Shown: piece by piece, positions 47,101 through 57,526 of the stretch
How the letters are laid out: each line of letters opens with the position of its first letter
Position numbering within the stretch: position 1 is the first letter of the stretch
NCBI GenBank assembly: GCA_963678675.1
Contig: OY783196.1
Location: forward strand, 28,436,827 to 28,500,826
From: Xiphydria camelus
Taxonomy: Eukaryota > Arthropoda > Insecta > Hymenoptera > Xiphydriidae
DNA length: 64,000 bases
Direction of reading: 5' to 3'
Notes under the pieces: generated by a model
The model's input: only the letters and a program-made list of their open reading frames with translations
Databases searched by the model: none
Told to the model about the DNA's origin: nothing
Made by a program: the position numbers and the translations under genes

Positions 47101-48359
47101 AAAATCCGGAGATTGTTTATTACTTGCTAGAGGATCAGATGATGTAGCTGCAGAAAGTACTCGAAAGGGCGGACTTTCAGACGTACCAAAGACTGAAGAG
47201 AAAGTGATAGTAGATATGAGAGAATTCAGGAGTGAGTTGCCTGCTCTTTTACACCAACGCGGAATAGAAATCGAACCAGTTACTTTATTAGTAAGTATGC
47301 TTTGCCACCCTGTAAAGATTGTTTCTAATCGTAAGATGAAAAAAAAACTAATTTTGACAGTATAAAAAACATATTTCATCAATGTTCATCAATGAAAAAG
47401 TTCGACTTTACATACTTGTTATAGGTGGGTGATTACATTCTTTCACCAGAGATTTGTATAGAGAGGAAGAGCATCTCTGATCTAATTGGATCTCTTAATT
47501 CGGGTAGATTGTACAACCAAGCCATCGCCATGACTCGTCATTACACGAAACCGATGCTTCTTATAGAATTTGATCAGAATAAACCCTTCAGCTTTCAGGT
47601 TTGCTTTCTTACACTCTTTTAAGATTAAGGTTTACATTACCTTAATGTTTACAAGCTCTTTAGTTAAAGATGTATATTTTTTGACAGGGAAATTATTACA
47701 TGAGTAAGGATATGAAAAGCAGTGAAGTGACGGCGAAATTGCAATTGCTCACATTGCACTTCCCCAAACTGAAATTAGTGTGGTCTCCGAGTCCACACGC
47801 GACCGCTCAGTTATTCGAAGAGCTGAAGGTACTTGCACTGTGTCTTTCAATATCTATTTATTTAAATTTCCTCCACTTCGAACCAATGCGTAAAACAATG
47901 TTCGATTTGCAGATAGGAAGAGCCCAACCTGATGGAAATAAAGCAGCGCAAGTAGGCGTAGATGAAAACACCGAAGATAGAGAAGTAATGGTAGAGAAAT
48001 ATAATCCCAACATCCAGGATTTTATTGCAAAACTACCAGGCGTGCACTCGAAAAATCTCCGTTTTATATTGAACAAAGGGCAATCACTGGATCATCTCAT
48101 TACTCTCACTAAGGTTACTATTTTACGGTGCGATTACGAGAAAAGCGTGGCTGAGTCAAATCGATCCTAACTTCGAACGATAATTGGCTTTTAGGAAGAA
48201 CTTACGGAGATAATGGGAAATTCAAACGACGCGGATTTGTTATACAATGCGCTTCACGCCAAATGTCTACCAGAGCAAGAACCAAAATCCAGCAAAGCTA
48301 CCGGCCGCGGAGGATCGAAAGTACGTGGCAGAGGATTATTTCGTAAGCGAAAATTATGA
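44195..48359 (+). CDS. ERCC4: DNA repair endonuclease XPF (ERCC4 / mei-9)
   Basis: Sixteen exons sum to exactly 870 residues: 44195-44265, 44356-44536, 44614-44794, 44920-45072, 45131-45244, 45322-45469, 45584-45738, 45919-46153, 46262-46430, 46573-46740, 46862-46999, 47072-47290, 47425-47598, 47688-47828, 47913-48113 and 48195-48359. The N-terminal half is the degenerate SF2-helicase-like module ([20 protein letters not shown]). The nuclease domain is intact: [11 protein letters not shown], then [20 protein letters not shown] with the ERK catalytic motif. The C-terminal tandem HhH domain ([14 protein letters not shown]) pairs with ERCC1. The enzyme cuts 5' of lesions in nucleotide excision repair and in crosslink and meiotic repair. 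The start (MMLEYENQ) aligns with LLEYERQ of human XPF, so no upstream XPF coding exon is missing. Confidence 0.97.
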
Positions 48360-48555
48360 GTTCATATTTATCCTTGGAGAAATGCATCTTTTATTTTTGA
48401 GTCGGTTATTTATTTATGAAGTACATTTAGTGATCTATTCGCCTCGAGATGTATATACGGTATACAGTTTAGAAAAATATATTATCGTGTGTTAGCATCG
48501 CAAGACTGGTCAGAGATTAGTGTCTAAACACCTTTATATTCTCTGAATTTATTCG

Positions 48556-51311
48556 TCATTCGTGTTTCTCTTCGGAGATACTATCCAGAGAGTCATTAGT
48601 CTCAGTTTTTCCAGAATCAACGACGTATAGTAGAGCTTCATTCAATACTTCGTCTACGATTTCTAAAATCTCACTGGCACGTTGTTTCGCCATTACCTTA
48701 TCTGGTTCAATTGATTCACTGTTAAATAGATTTGTGAGATGAGTATATTAATTTGTAAGATCTTCGTTACCCCATGCAATTGAATTATTCAAACTATAAT
48801 AAGGTGAAAATACTCGAAGTTACCTAAAATCTTTTGCATCAGTCGTCTCGGCGTTCGCCTCTGCCTTTTTAGACTTTGCTACAGCGGCAGTAATTACTTC
48901 ATTAGCAACTTCCAAAATCCATCGAGCCGTTCCTGCTGTATCAATGGTAACACGTTCTGCGGTAGCCTGTATGTAAATATGAAAATTTACATATGAATTT
49001 TATTTTGAAAAACTAACATACCGATTTTATTCTTGTATGTTTTTTTTTCAATCTTATCCATACTTGAGTTCGACTCTCAGTTACCTCATCTTCGCAAGCA
49101 TCCAAGGCGGAAGTTATGATTTCTTTTCCGGCCTTTTGAATCAGCGATATCTTTTCATTCTCAGTCATCTCCATAGTCCTAAAGCTCGCAGATGAATCGC
49201 AAATGTCACATACACAACGCAAGCTTAATTTAGCTCTTGTTTTAGATGCTGAACGATCTGGTTTTCCAATATTCATATCCATTCCTATAATTAAATTATT
49301 TCAAGTGTTTTGTTAATTCTTTTATGAACAATAGAACCTTATTCACTTAATATTCATACCCGATAAATAATCAGTAGCAAGACAATAAAGCCCATTTAAA
49401 TACCGCTCGGCCATCAAAAGTGATACAGTATCCCGGTTATCAAGCTTGTCAACTATATTATCGAGCCAAGGATTAATGCCTGGATAACCAGGATACGCGT
49501 ATTGACAAGGATCTTGGCATTCTCCATCCAATGTCGATTGGGGAACGTGTCTCTGAAAAAAATTGCACAGAACATTTTAACAGATCCTAAAATGATTGAA
49601 ACAGAAATATTCTGCATATCGTACATACGATCATTTATACTCGGCTGACTTTGTACTGTAGTCAAAGTAGTAATTGTGTAGGTTCCTGCAAATACTAACG
49701 AGAAATACGTTGGGTCCAGCTTCCATCCTGGGTTCATCGTCAAAGTGATACTCTCCACATTGTGAAACGATAATTCGTTTTAAGGGTTTCTCGTATGTAG
49801 TAGGAATGCTTTCGATTGTCTTCAAGGCCTCGGCTCCGTCCACCAGTTGGCTAATGAATAGGAAATTTGTGATAATGAGAATTCGATATAGGTATTCAGA
49901 ATCGATCGCTGCGAATCGTGTGTACGGCGATGTATTGACACGAGAGAGTGATGATTTCACCAACCCGAATGCAACGTAATAGTAATCCATCCAGGCATTG
50001 GGTTTCAAACAGACGATAAATTGAGATCCATTGCTGTGTTTGCCGTCATTTGCCATGGAGAGAACACCCCGGCGATTGTGAGGAATACAATACGATTCAT
50101 CAGGTATCAAAGCCCCACCGTTATCATTACAATTGCTTTCAGTGTCCTTAAACTGTAAGACTGATAGGCAATAGTTTATTTTTAAGATTCATTGCCAAAT
50201 AGAAAAATTGGACGTACAGTAGAATATCATTACTAGAGACAGTACGAGCATTCGGCTTCAAATAAGAGAATAAAAACTTGCCTCCGCATTGTAGCCATCC
50301 GTTGCTGACGATACGATGTACGCACGTATTTTTATAACTCAACGTCTGTCCTTTATCTCCCACGCAAAGACTTAAAAAGTGTTGACACGTATGCGGCAGC
50401 AAATCCGAGTATAGCTTATCAGACATGCTTAAATTATACAAAGTATATGCGCGATACTATGAAATTTGTTTCTAGAAAAACGTGTTTGGACTACAAGTAT
50501 TTACCATAAATAAAAGGGATCCGATTGTCTGAGAGTCAACAGTGAAGGTAAAGTACACGTAAGTTCTCTGTAATCCAAATAAGATGCCTGTAAAATACTG
50601 TTTGTCTATCCGAATGTAATGTTTGCTGAACAAATATTGTCTATGCGTCTTTTTCTGTTTCTTAAAGGACATTTGAGTTTAAGTACAAGTTATTTGTTGG
50701 AAGGAGAATAGTAGTTTTAGTATTAATAGAAAGCGCATGATAGTTACGAATCTCGGCGTTTGATCAAATCAATGATACTAAACCCCTGATTTATCGATGC
50801 ACTCTTTCAAATGCTCTCTGACGATATTTTCATAGTATCCCGAATATCCAGGCAAACTAAAAACGTAGGTTTGGGAAATGTAGCGCTGGAAGTCTACATC
50901 GCTTCCTAAGAATTCATCGTTTACGAATACTGCAACCTGTCTCTCCAATACCCATATTTTTCCTCCTATGCGCTGCATAAAAAATGAAGTTATAATAACG
51001 TAGCATTGGTAAATGTACGGCAAAAAATGCCAATGAATTACCGATCGAATTTTTTGAAGATGCTCTTGCCAGTCAATTTGAAACATCCCGCGAATGGAAG
51101 GTAGCGCAAATTGAAATGGCAAGTGTTGATAAAGTTTCAAGGCACTCAATCGGGCTCTCTGAAAAGCGATGCTTGTCAGGAGACCTTCGACCCTCACCTT
51201 GATTAAAGTTTCACTTATATCATTTCGGTAGCTATTGTTTGTTGAGGATTCATTGAAGTAGCTGTTATTAATGCAGGTTGATTTTGCTACAAAATTTCTG
51301 GAGTTAGGCAT
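48556..51311 (-). CDS. PPIL6: PPIL6-like cyclophilin with a C-terminal extension
   Basis: Ten exons sum to 563 residues: 51311-51042, 50972-50784, 50567-50505, 50414-50282, 50160-49965, 49850-49709, 49552-49360, 49284-49085, 48966-48824 and 48718-48556. The N-terminal part matches the PPIL6-specific region (VAVFVNDEFLGSDVDFQRYI). The cyclophilin domain follows: VDSQTIGSLLFMLYSDLLP, VHRIVSNGWLQCGG, NRRGVLSMANDGKHSNGSQF and VAFGQLVDGAEALK. The Arg of the HRI motif is kept, but the loop after GGD is shortened, so isomerase activity is uncertain. The last ~230 residues (from about 49709 on) are absent from human PPIL6 and are acidic, with a Cys-rich patch. Intron 50281-50161 starts with GC instead of GT. 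Vertebrate PPIL6 is linked to motile cilia. Confidence 0.88.
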
Positions 51312-51681
51312 CTTTACATAGAAAAAATTCTTGGGTATAATTGACAGACATACGTCAATGAGTGTGTCTAGAGAGTTTACGTATTTTAATTTATAAAATT
51401 CGACACATAATTGTTTTTAATCATTTGTTGCTGTCGCGCAATAAGTTAGCTGTGGCATTCTTTTGAATGGAGCCTGTTTATTGGTTCGTATTATTGGACA
51501 ATTTTGAGAAGGAGAATGTGCTACAGAGAGACTCTTCAAATATCTTGTTCTGGAAAATATAAGAGGGGAAAAATAAGTAAATAATATACGAAGATCGGAT
51601 TACTTTTTGCGGAGGTGCTACCAATTCTATTCTGATGTTCTCCTAATATCTTGTTAAAAATTGGATTATTTTAGGCGGCAA

Positions 51682-51694
51682 CGCCATCTAGCGG
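51682..51694 (-). promoter_or_regulatory. CTCF-like motif, left copy
   Basis: Read on the minus strand this is CCGCTAGATGGCG. It agrees with the core of the animal CTCF motif (CCNSYAGRKGGCG) at nearly every position. It may instead be one arm of a foldback repeat, because similarity to the right copy continues inward past the motif (CACTGAACCTCTAAAA against its inverse). Confidence 0.45.
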
Positions 51695-51766
51695 AATATC
51701 CTAGCACTGAACCTCTAAAACCGTGATAAAAATGTCACAATTTTAAGAGTTCAGTTCCACAGTTTA

Positions 51767-51781
51767 CCGCTAGATGGCGCC
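51767..51781 (+). promoter_or_regulatory. CTCF-like motif, right copy
   Basis: The plus strand reads CCGCTAGATGGCGCC, a fuller match to the CTCF core than the left copy. The pair points outward (divergent), with 72 bp between the motifs, in the middle of the spacer between two divergent genes. Binding is inferred from the motif only. Confidence 0.5.
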
Positions 51782-52219
51782 AACGTCCAAAAAGGCTCGA
51801 AAAATCGACCCTTTTATCAGGAAAACATAACAAACGAGAAGGTTTTCGCTCCACCAATGACTAGTTTATATCAATTCGCGTGAACCCCATGGTAATCAGC
51901 GTTCTTCCTCATTGGTCAATGGGAGTCGAACGAAACTGGCATATCGCCTATTGGCTAGAAACGGTCATTGAACCGTAAACTACGTATTTGTGAACTATGA
52001 ACCCACTTGCAAGTACCAGTATCCGCCAACCTGTCAAAAAGTAGCAAAATGGCTGCTTCGTCTGATAAATGTAGTTTAATTTTGTAAAATGCTGTAATTG
52101 AATTAAGACCTTTTAATCGACCGGATACAAGGGGAATTGAGCGAAAACAAGAAGCCACTCCAAAAGAGCACTTGGAAGGATTAAGGGTTAATTTATTGTC
52201 TTAGTTTCTTTATGCAATC

Positions 52220-55200
52220 ATGGCTCTCCGTAAAGTGAAAGGAAATTTCGAACGAATGTTTGACAAGAATCTGACGGATCTCGTGAGGGGAATCAGGAAC
52301 AACAAAGAAAATGAAGTAAGAGCTTTATACTTTATAATTGCATATATTTATCTCTGTTATTAATTATCGTCCGTGACATAACCTAATTGTTTAATTAGGC
52401 AGCAGACTCACTAGGCTCACTAGATAATAACTTACTTCTTCTCTCACAGGCCAAGTACATAGCTCAGTGTATGGAAGAGATAAAACAGGAGCTACGCCAG
52501 GATAACGTCGCGGTCAAAGCAAATGCTGTCGCTAAACTGACATATGTGTGTATATTGTCAATTTATAGCTTTAATATTTTTATTACCGAGGTCTGAGTTG
52601 ATTGTATAATTATGGTATATTTTTAACACCCCATTTTGTCTCTGTGTTTGTTTATTATGTTCTACTTGCTATTTTTATTTTCAAGTGACTTCCAATTCCA
52701 TAGCTTTAGTAAACTCTATTCTACTCTGTTCCGTCTTTGAATGTTTAGCTCCAAATGTTGGGATACGACATCAGCTGGGCTGGTTTTAACATAATAGAGG
52801 TGATGTCTTCTGCAAAGTTCACCTATAAACGTATAGGATACTTGGCTGCAAGTCAAAGCTTTCATACAGATACAGAAGTAAGATGTTTATCAAATCAAGT
52901 TGAAAGAGAATACACTTTAAAGTTCTTTCCCTTTCAATCTTGAGGTTTAAATTAATGCTCGCCATTTATTGCAGCTCTTAATGTTGACTACAAACATGAT
53001 TCGCAAAGATTTGAACAGCCAGAATCAATATGACGCTGGTTTAGCATTGAGCGGTCTCTCGTGTTTCATCAGTACGGATCTCGCGCGAGATCTGGGGAAC
53101 GACATAATGACTCTGCTAACGTCCACAAAGCCTTATCTGCGCAAGAAGGCAGTGCTGATGATGTACAAGGTGTTCTTGCGCTTTCCCGAGGCCCTTAGGC
53201 CCGCTTTTCCTAAATTAAAAGAGAAGTTGGAGGATCCTGATAGCGGAGTTCAATCGGCCGCCGTAAACGTTGTTTGCGAATTAGCGCGAAAAAATCCCAA
53301 GAACTATCTTAGCCTCGCTCCTGTCTTCTTTAAACTCATGACAACGTCGACCAATAATTGGATGCTCATTAAGATCATCAAACTGGTGAGTTTGTGCTAC
53401 ATGTACACTTCATTTCTTTAAACCGTATAATGAATCTTGTCAGCGTAAGGTAGGAGAATCTCTTTCAATCGTCGTTTATGTTCACCTCTTTGAAAAGGCG
53501 ATTACAGAAATATTTGTCTTATTTCACGCGTACAGTTCTCGACCATAACGCTCATCGAGCCAAAGATGGGTCGTAGGCTGACTCAACCACTCATAGATTT
53601 GATATCAAGGTTTTAATTATTTCAAATTAATGTCAACTAATCGGCGTAGATCGGCCGATCGCTGGTACCTTAGTGCTAGCTGATGCGGTAGCAATATGTC
53701 TCGTATTCCGTATTTGTTGATTGGTTACTGTCGAAATTTTTGAACCTCATTCCTTGTCTGTAATTTAAGAGAAACTTAGTCTGATATTTTAGACTGCAGT
53801 GTGTACCGTATTATCGTGTTTTCAGTTTGGCGCCTTGACACCTTTAGAACCTAGACTTGGAAAAAAGCTAATAGAACCCCTTACGAATTTGATACACAGG
53901 TATTTTATCATACATCCTGCCTACATGGTTTCTTTACAAAGCTACTTTGACTGACTATACTTTTGTTTTGCTTCGCTACACGTTATACCGCAGAAGTCGC
54001 ATAAGTTGGTCATAGAAGTTGGATCGTTGATCGAAGCAATTACACTTGAATTAATAAATAAAAATCTTCTAGTACGTCAGCAATGTCCTTACTGTACGAG
54101 TGCATCAATACCGTAATAGCCGTACTGATTTCCATATCGTCGGGTATGCCAAACCACTCCGACTCGATTCAGTTGTGCGTTCAGAAGTTAAGAATTTTAA
54201 TAGAGGATTCCGATCAAAATTTGAAATACTTGGGGCTCTTGGCAATGTCGAAAATTCTTAAGACACATCCGAAGAGCGTCCAAGCGCACAAGGACCTTAT
54301 CATGCAATGTCTCGACGACAAGGACGAGAGCATACGATTGCGGGCCCTAGACTTGTTGTACGGAATGGTTTCTAAGAAGAATCTTATGGAAATTGTACGA
54401 AAGCTCATGGTGCATATGGATAAGGCCGAAGGCACGACGTATCGAGATGAATTGCTATCAAAAATAATACAGATATGCTCGCAGAATAATTATCAGTTCA
54501 TCACGTATTTCGAGTGGTAATTTCACTTCATTTTTATCTATCTTTTCCATAGGTATACAGCAACTACCACTTTCTGATATCCATTTGTTTCTACGTGTCC
54601 AATATTAAGGTACATATCTGTATTGGTGGAGCTCACCCGAATGGAAGGAACCAAGCACGGGCAATTGGTAGCAACTCAATTGTTGGACGTTGCGATCCGT
54701 GTACAGGCCATCCGAAAGTACGCGGTTCAACAATGTGCCTTATTGCTGGAAAACGCACATCTTTTAACAGGTCAGCCAAGGGCGACGATGTCCGAAGTCT
54801 TGTATGCCGCTGCATGGATCTGCGGTGAATTTTCGAGGTGGGGAATTCGCTCTAGTTACGATCATAAGCGAAGCAAAGGCAGGACGGTATAATTAATACC
54901 GTACTTGTGTTTTTTAGTGAATTGCAAGATCCATTGGCGACATTGAGGTCGATGCTGAAGTCCCAGGCTTCCAATCTGCCCGGGCATATTCAAGCGGTAT
55001 ACGTTCATAACATTTTGAAATTGGCCGCTACGACATTGAGCAAAGCGGAGAGAGAGAACGACACCGAGACCATCGAGCAGGTGTACGCGCTGAAGGACAA
55101 AATAACCGCGTTCGTGTGCAGCGGTGATTTGGAAGTTCAAGAAAGATCCAGCTCGGCTTTGGCTTTACTCGAATGTTTGAAAGATAATCCTGGTTTGGCG

Positions 55201-57526
55201 CAAGAATTGGCCGAAACATTTGTAGGAGAACTCAATCCAGTAGCGCCCAAAGCTCAGAGAAAGGTGATGTCGAATAGTTATATTTTAACGATTTAGCGCG
55301 CAGTCAAAATGCTGATGCAATTGTATCGCAGGTGCAACTTCCAGAAGGGCTGGATTTGGATGTGTGGATCAATGATCCACCTTCTGAAAGTTCGGATTCC
55401 GAGGATCTAAATATGAACGACATATTTGTTAAAGCGGAAAAATCGGATGATTACTACGGAAAGCGCCAATCTGTCGAGCTTACTCCCGAGGAGTTACAGA
55501 AGAGGCGCGAAGCGAGAAAATTGGAACAACAAAACAACCCTCACTACCTAAAAGGATCCAGTGGTACTCTGAAAAACTCTTCGTCCTATCACGACGCGGC
55601 CAACAATAACGAGGACGATTTTGAAAACATTCCCGTCACCGAACTGAATATTCCCATTTCGCTCAGGGTGTCAGGCTATAATGACACAACTTCCGATGAC
55701 AAGCTCTGGCAGTATACGGATAAATATATGAATCTAAGCACGGGAACCGAGACGAGTTACAAGAGACACAAGAGGCATGGCAAGAAGAAAAAATCAAAGA
55801 AACGTAAGATATTTTTAACCCCCTTTGTGTCCCAGATTGCTTGTTATCGCGTTCATAATAACTATTCTTTATAGTTATATAATTATATTCGCTTGCAGAT
55901 AAAAAATCAAGTAGTTCCGAAGATGAGCACGACGACGCGTACCCTTCCCAGTTAGTGAATACGGGAATAGGAGAACTTCCTCCCGGAGCAGAATTGAGCG
56001 ACGGAGATGAGTACGATGTAGTGGACATAAACGATCCTCACAGAGCCTTGGACATTGATTTGGATTTGCCTTTGCGGGAGGATGAGCGATTACCTGTCCT
56101 CGAACACAGAATTATTGATAATTGTCCAAACGAGCAGTCAGTTGATGGCAAGAAAGCAAAGAAAGACAAGGTAATTTAATCGATGAGCTTTCTTCTCATT
56201 TCTTACACCGCGTGTAATGACATTTATTTATACCGCATTTCGTCCTGCCATTTAATCAGGGTCACAGGAAGTCGAAGAAAAAGAGCAAAGACAAAGGGGA
56301 GAGTAAAGTTAGATCTGAGAAAATACAGAAAAGCGATAAAAATAGCGTGAACTTATGGTTGGAGAGCGACAGCTCTCCTAATAAAGTTCGAAGCACCGAC
56401 ACGGAGGTTGGTGCAACGGTGGCTACCGAGGCGGAGCCGGAAGAGAAAGCGAAGAAGCCAAAGAAATTGAAGAATCGAGAAAAGTATGAGAAGGAAAGCG
56501 CGCTGGATTTGAAGTGCAAGAAGAGGCCTAAAAAGTCAAAAGAGAAGAAGGACAAGAAGACGTCGGGTTACGAGGAGACTGCAGGAATTTCTACTCCGTC
56601 CAAAGAAATATTACCGAACTTAAGTAGCGATTTAAATGATCCCGAAGTAAATGCGAGTTCCGTGCAACCGGTTTCTACGTACGAGGAATTGGCTAAAGAC
56701 GGCGTTATAAAAATGATGTATGAATTGAAGCAATTACCGCATGAAACTGACAAAATAATCGCATCGATCGTTTTAACGAATACGGGTGAAAATCTAGTGA
56801 AAGAATTAGAGTTTGACGTTTCAGATACTTCCACGCTGAAACTAGTCAGAAATGTAAGGATACTCTCGTACTGAATAACCCTCTCAGTTCCGTTTAGAAT
56901 TTATCAGTCGAGATCCTGATTTCATTTTTCTTTCAGTCTGGAGACAACTTCGGTTTGAAATTACGTTTCCAATTAGCTCCGAAGACTAATGGCGAAACCC
57001 AATTTGCTATTTTAGTCTCGGACGTGACTTTCCCTCAAAAATTAAGAGGTATGCTGACGTATATGGTCGAGGGTGCTACGGGTACGCTGCAAGAAAAACT
57101 CGATTTCACGATGCTCCTGCCGTGCAGCAGCTTCATGGTCGGACATCTCTCGCACAAAGACATTCTCACGGAGTTACTCGGAGGTGGTCAGCTCACACAC
57201 AAGATCAGAAAAGAATTGCATCCCCGTCAAGAGTTCTGTCAGGTCTTGAGCGCGGTTTGCTACAGGAGTCACCTTACTCTTGTCGAGCAAATTGACGATA
57301 CTGCGTCGTTGTACGGACACTCGCTGAAAGGGCATCACGTGTGCCTTTTATTGAAGCAGAATGTAAGTGTCTTTAAGTGCAGCGCGTCTTGCATTCCTTG
57401 CCTCGTAACCCTCGGACGATTGTTTTCTTCTAGAGCTCAACGGGATCCCTCGCTATCGAAGGCAAAAGTGACAATAACTCTCTGCTGACAGGACTCGCGG
57501 AAGAAATCATAAGGATTCTTACATAA
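52220..57526 (+). CDS. AP3D1: AP-3 complex subunit delta (garnet)
   Basis: Thirteen exon positions sum to 1226 residues with either version of exon 5: 52220-52315, 52450-52545, 52749-52877, 52975-53385, 53536-53609 or 53826-53899, 54073-54516, 54610-54837, 54918-55263, 55332-55803, 55899-56170, 56260-56853, 56937-57362 and 57434-57526. The N-terminal 600 residues are the adaptin HEAT-repeat trunk (GNFERMFDKNLTDLVRGIR and LGYDISWAGFNIIEVMSS). Next is the AP3D hinge with NPVAPKAQRKV, a long Lys/Glu-rich region (55720-56560), and the C-terminal ear with GHHVCLLLKQN. The protein is the large subunit of AP-3, which sorts cargo from endosomes to lysosome-related organelles such as pigment granules. 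Length is close to human (1153-1215). Confidence 0.97.
53536..53609 (+). other. AP-3 delta alternative exon 5A
   Basis: This 74-bp exon has an acceptor (TACAG) and a donor (AAG|GTTTTA) and encodes FSTITLIEPKMGRRLTQPLI plus six residues. It is clearly related to exon 5B but differs at about half the positions. The frame is open and the length equals that of 5B. The donor is weaker than 5B's. It is the more diverged copy relative to vertebrate AP3D1. Confidence 0.8.
53826..53899 (+). other. AP-3 delta alternative exon 5B
   Basis: This 74-bp exon (acceptor TTTTCAG, donor CAG|GTATTT) encodes FGALTPLEPRLGKKLIEPLT plus a further six residues. It agrees closely with the vertebrate AP3D1 sequence I know, so it is the ancestral version. 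Using both 5A and 5B would add 148 bp and bring a stop within five codons; using neither also shifts the frame. One and only one can be used. Confidence 0.85.

Larger units (their letters stand above)
51312..52219. promoter_or_regulatory. Divergent promoter region between the PPIL6-like gene and AP-3 delta
   Basis: The starts of the two genes are 908 bp apart and point away from each other. Inside lies an imperfect inverted repeat of about 45-bp arms around 51675-51790 whose outer parts contain CTCF-like motifs (listed separately). The rest is AT-rich and non-coding. Confidence 0.5.

Noticed and set aside
53609..54072. Exon 5A as a decayed pseudo-exon
   Set aside because: The frame is open, both splice sites are present, the length equals 5B exactly, and key positions (EP, G, P, L) are kept, so decay is less likely than a working alternative exon.
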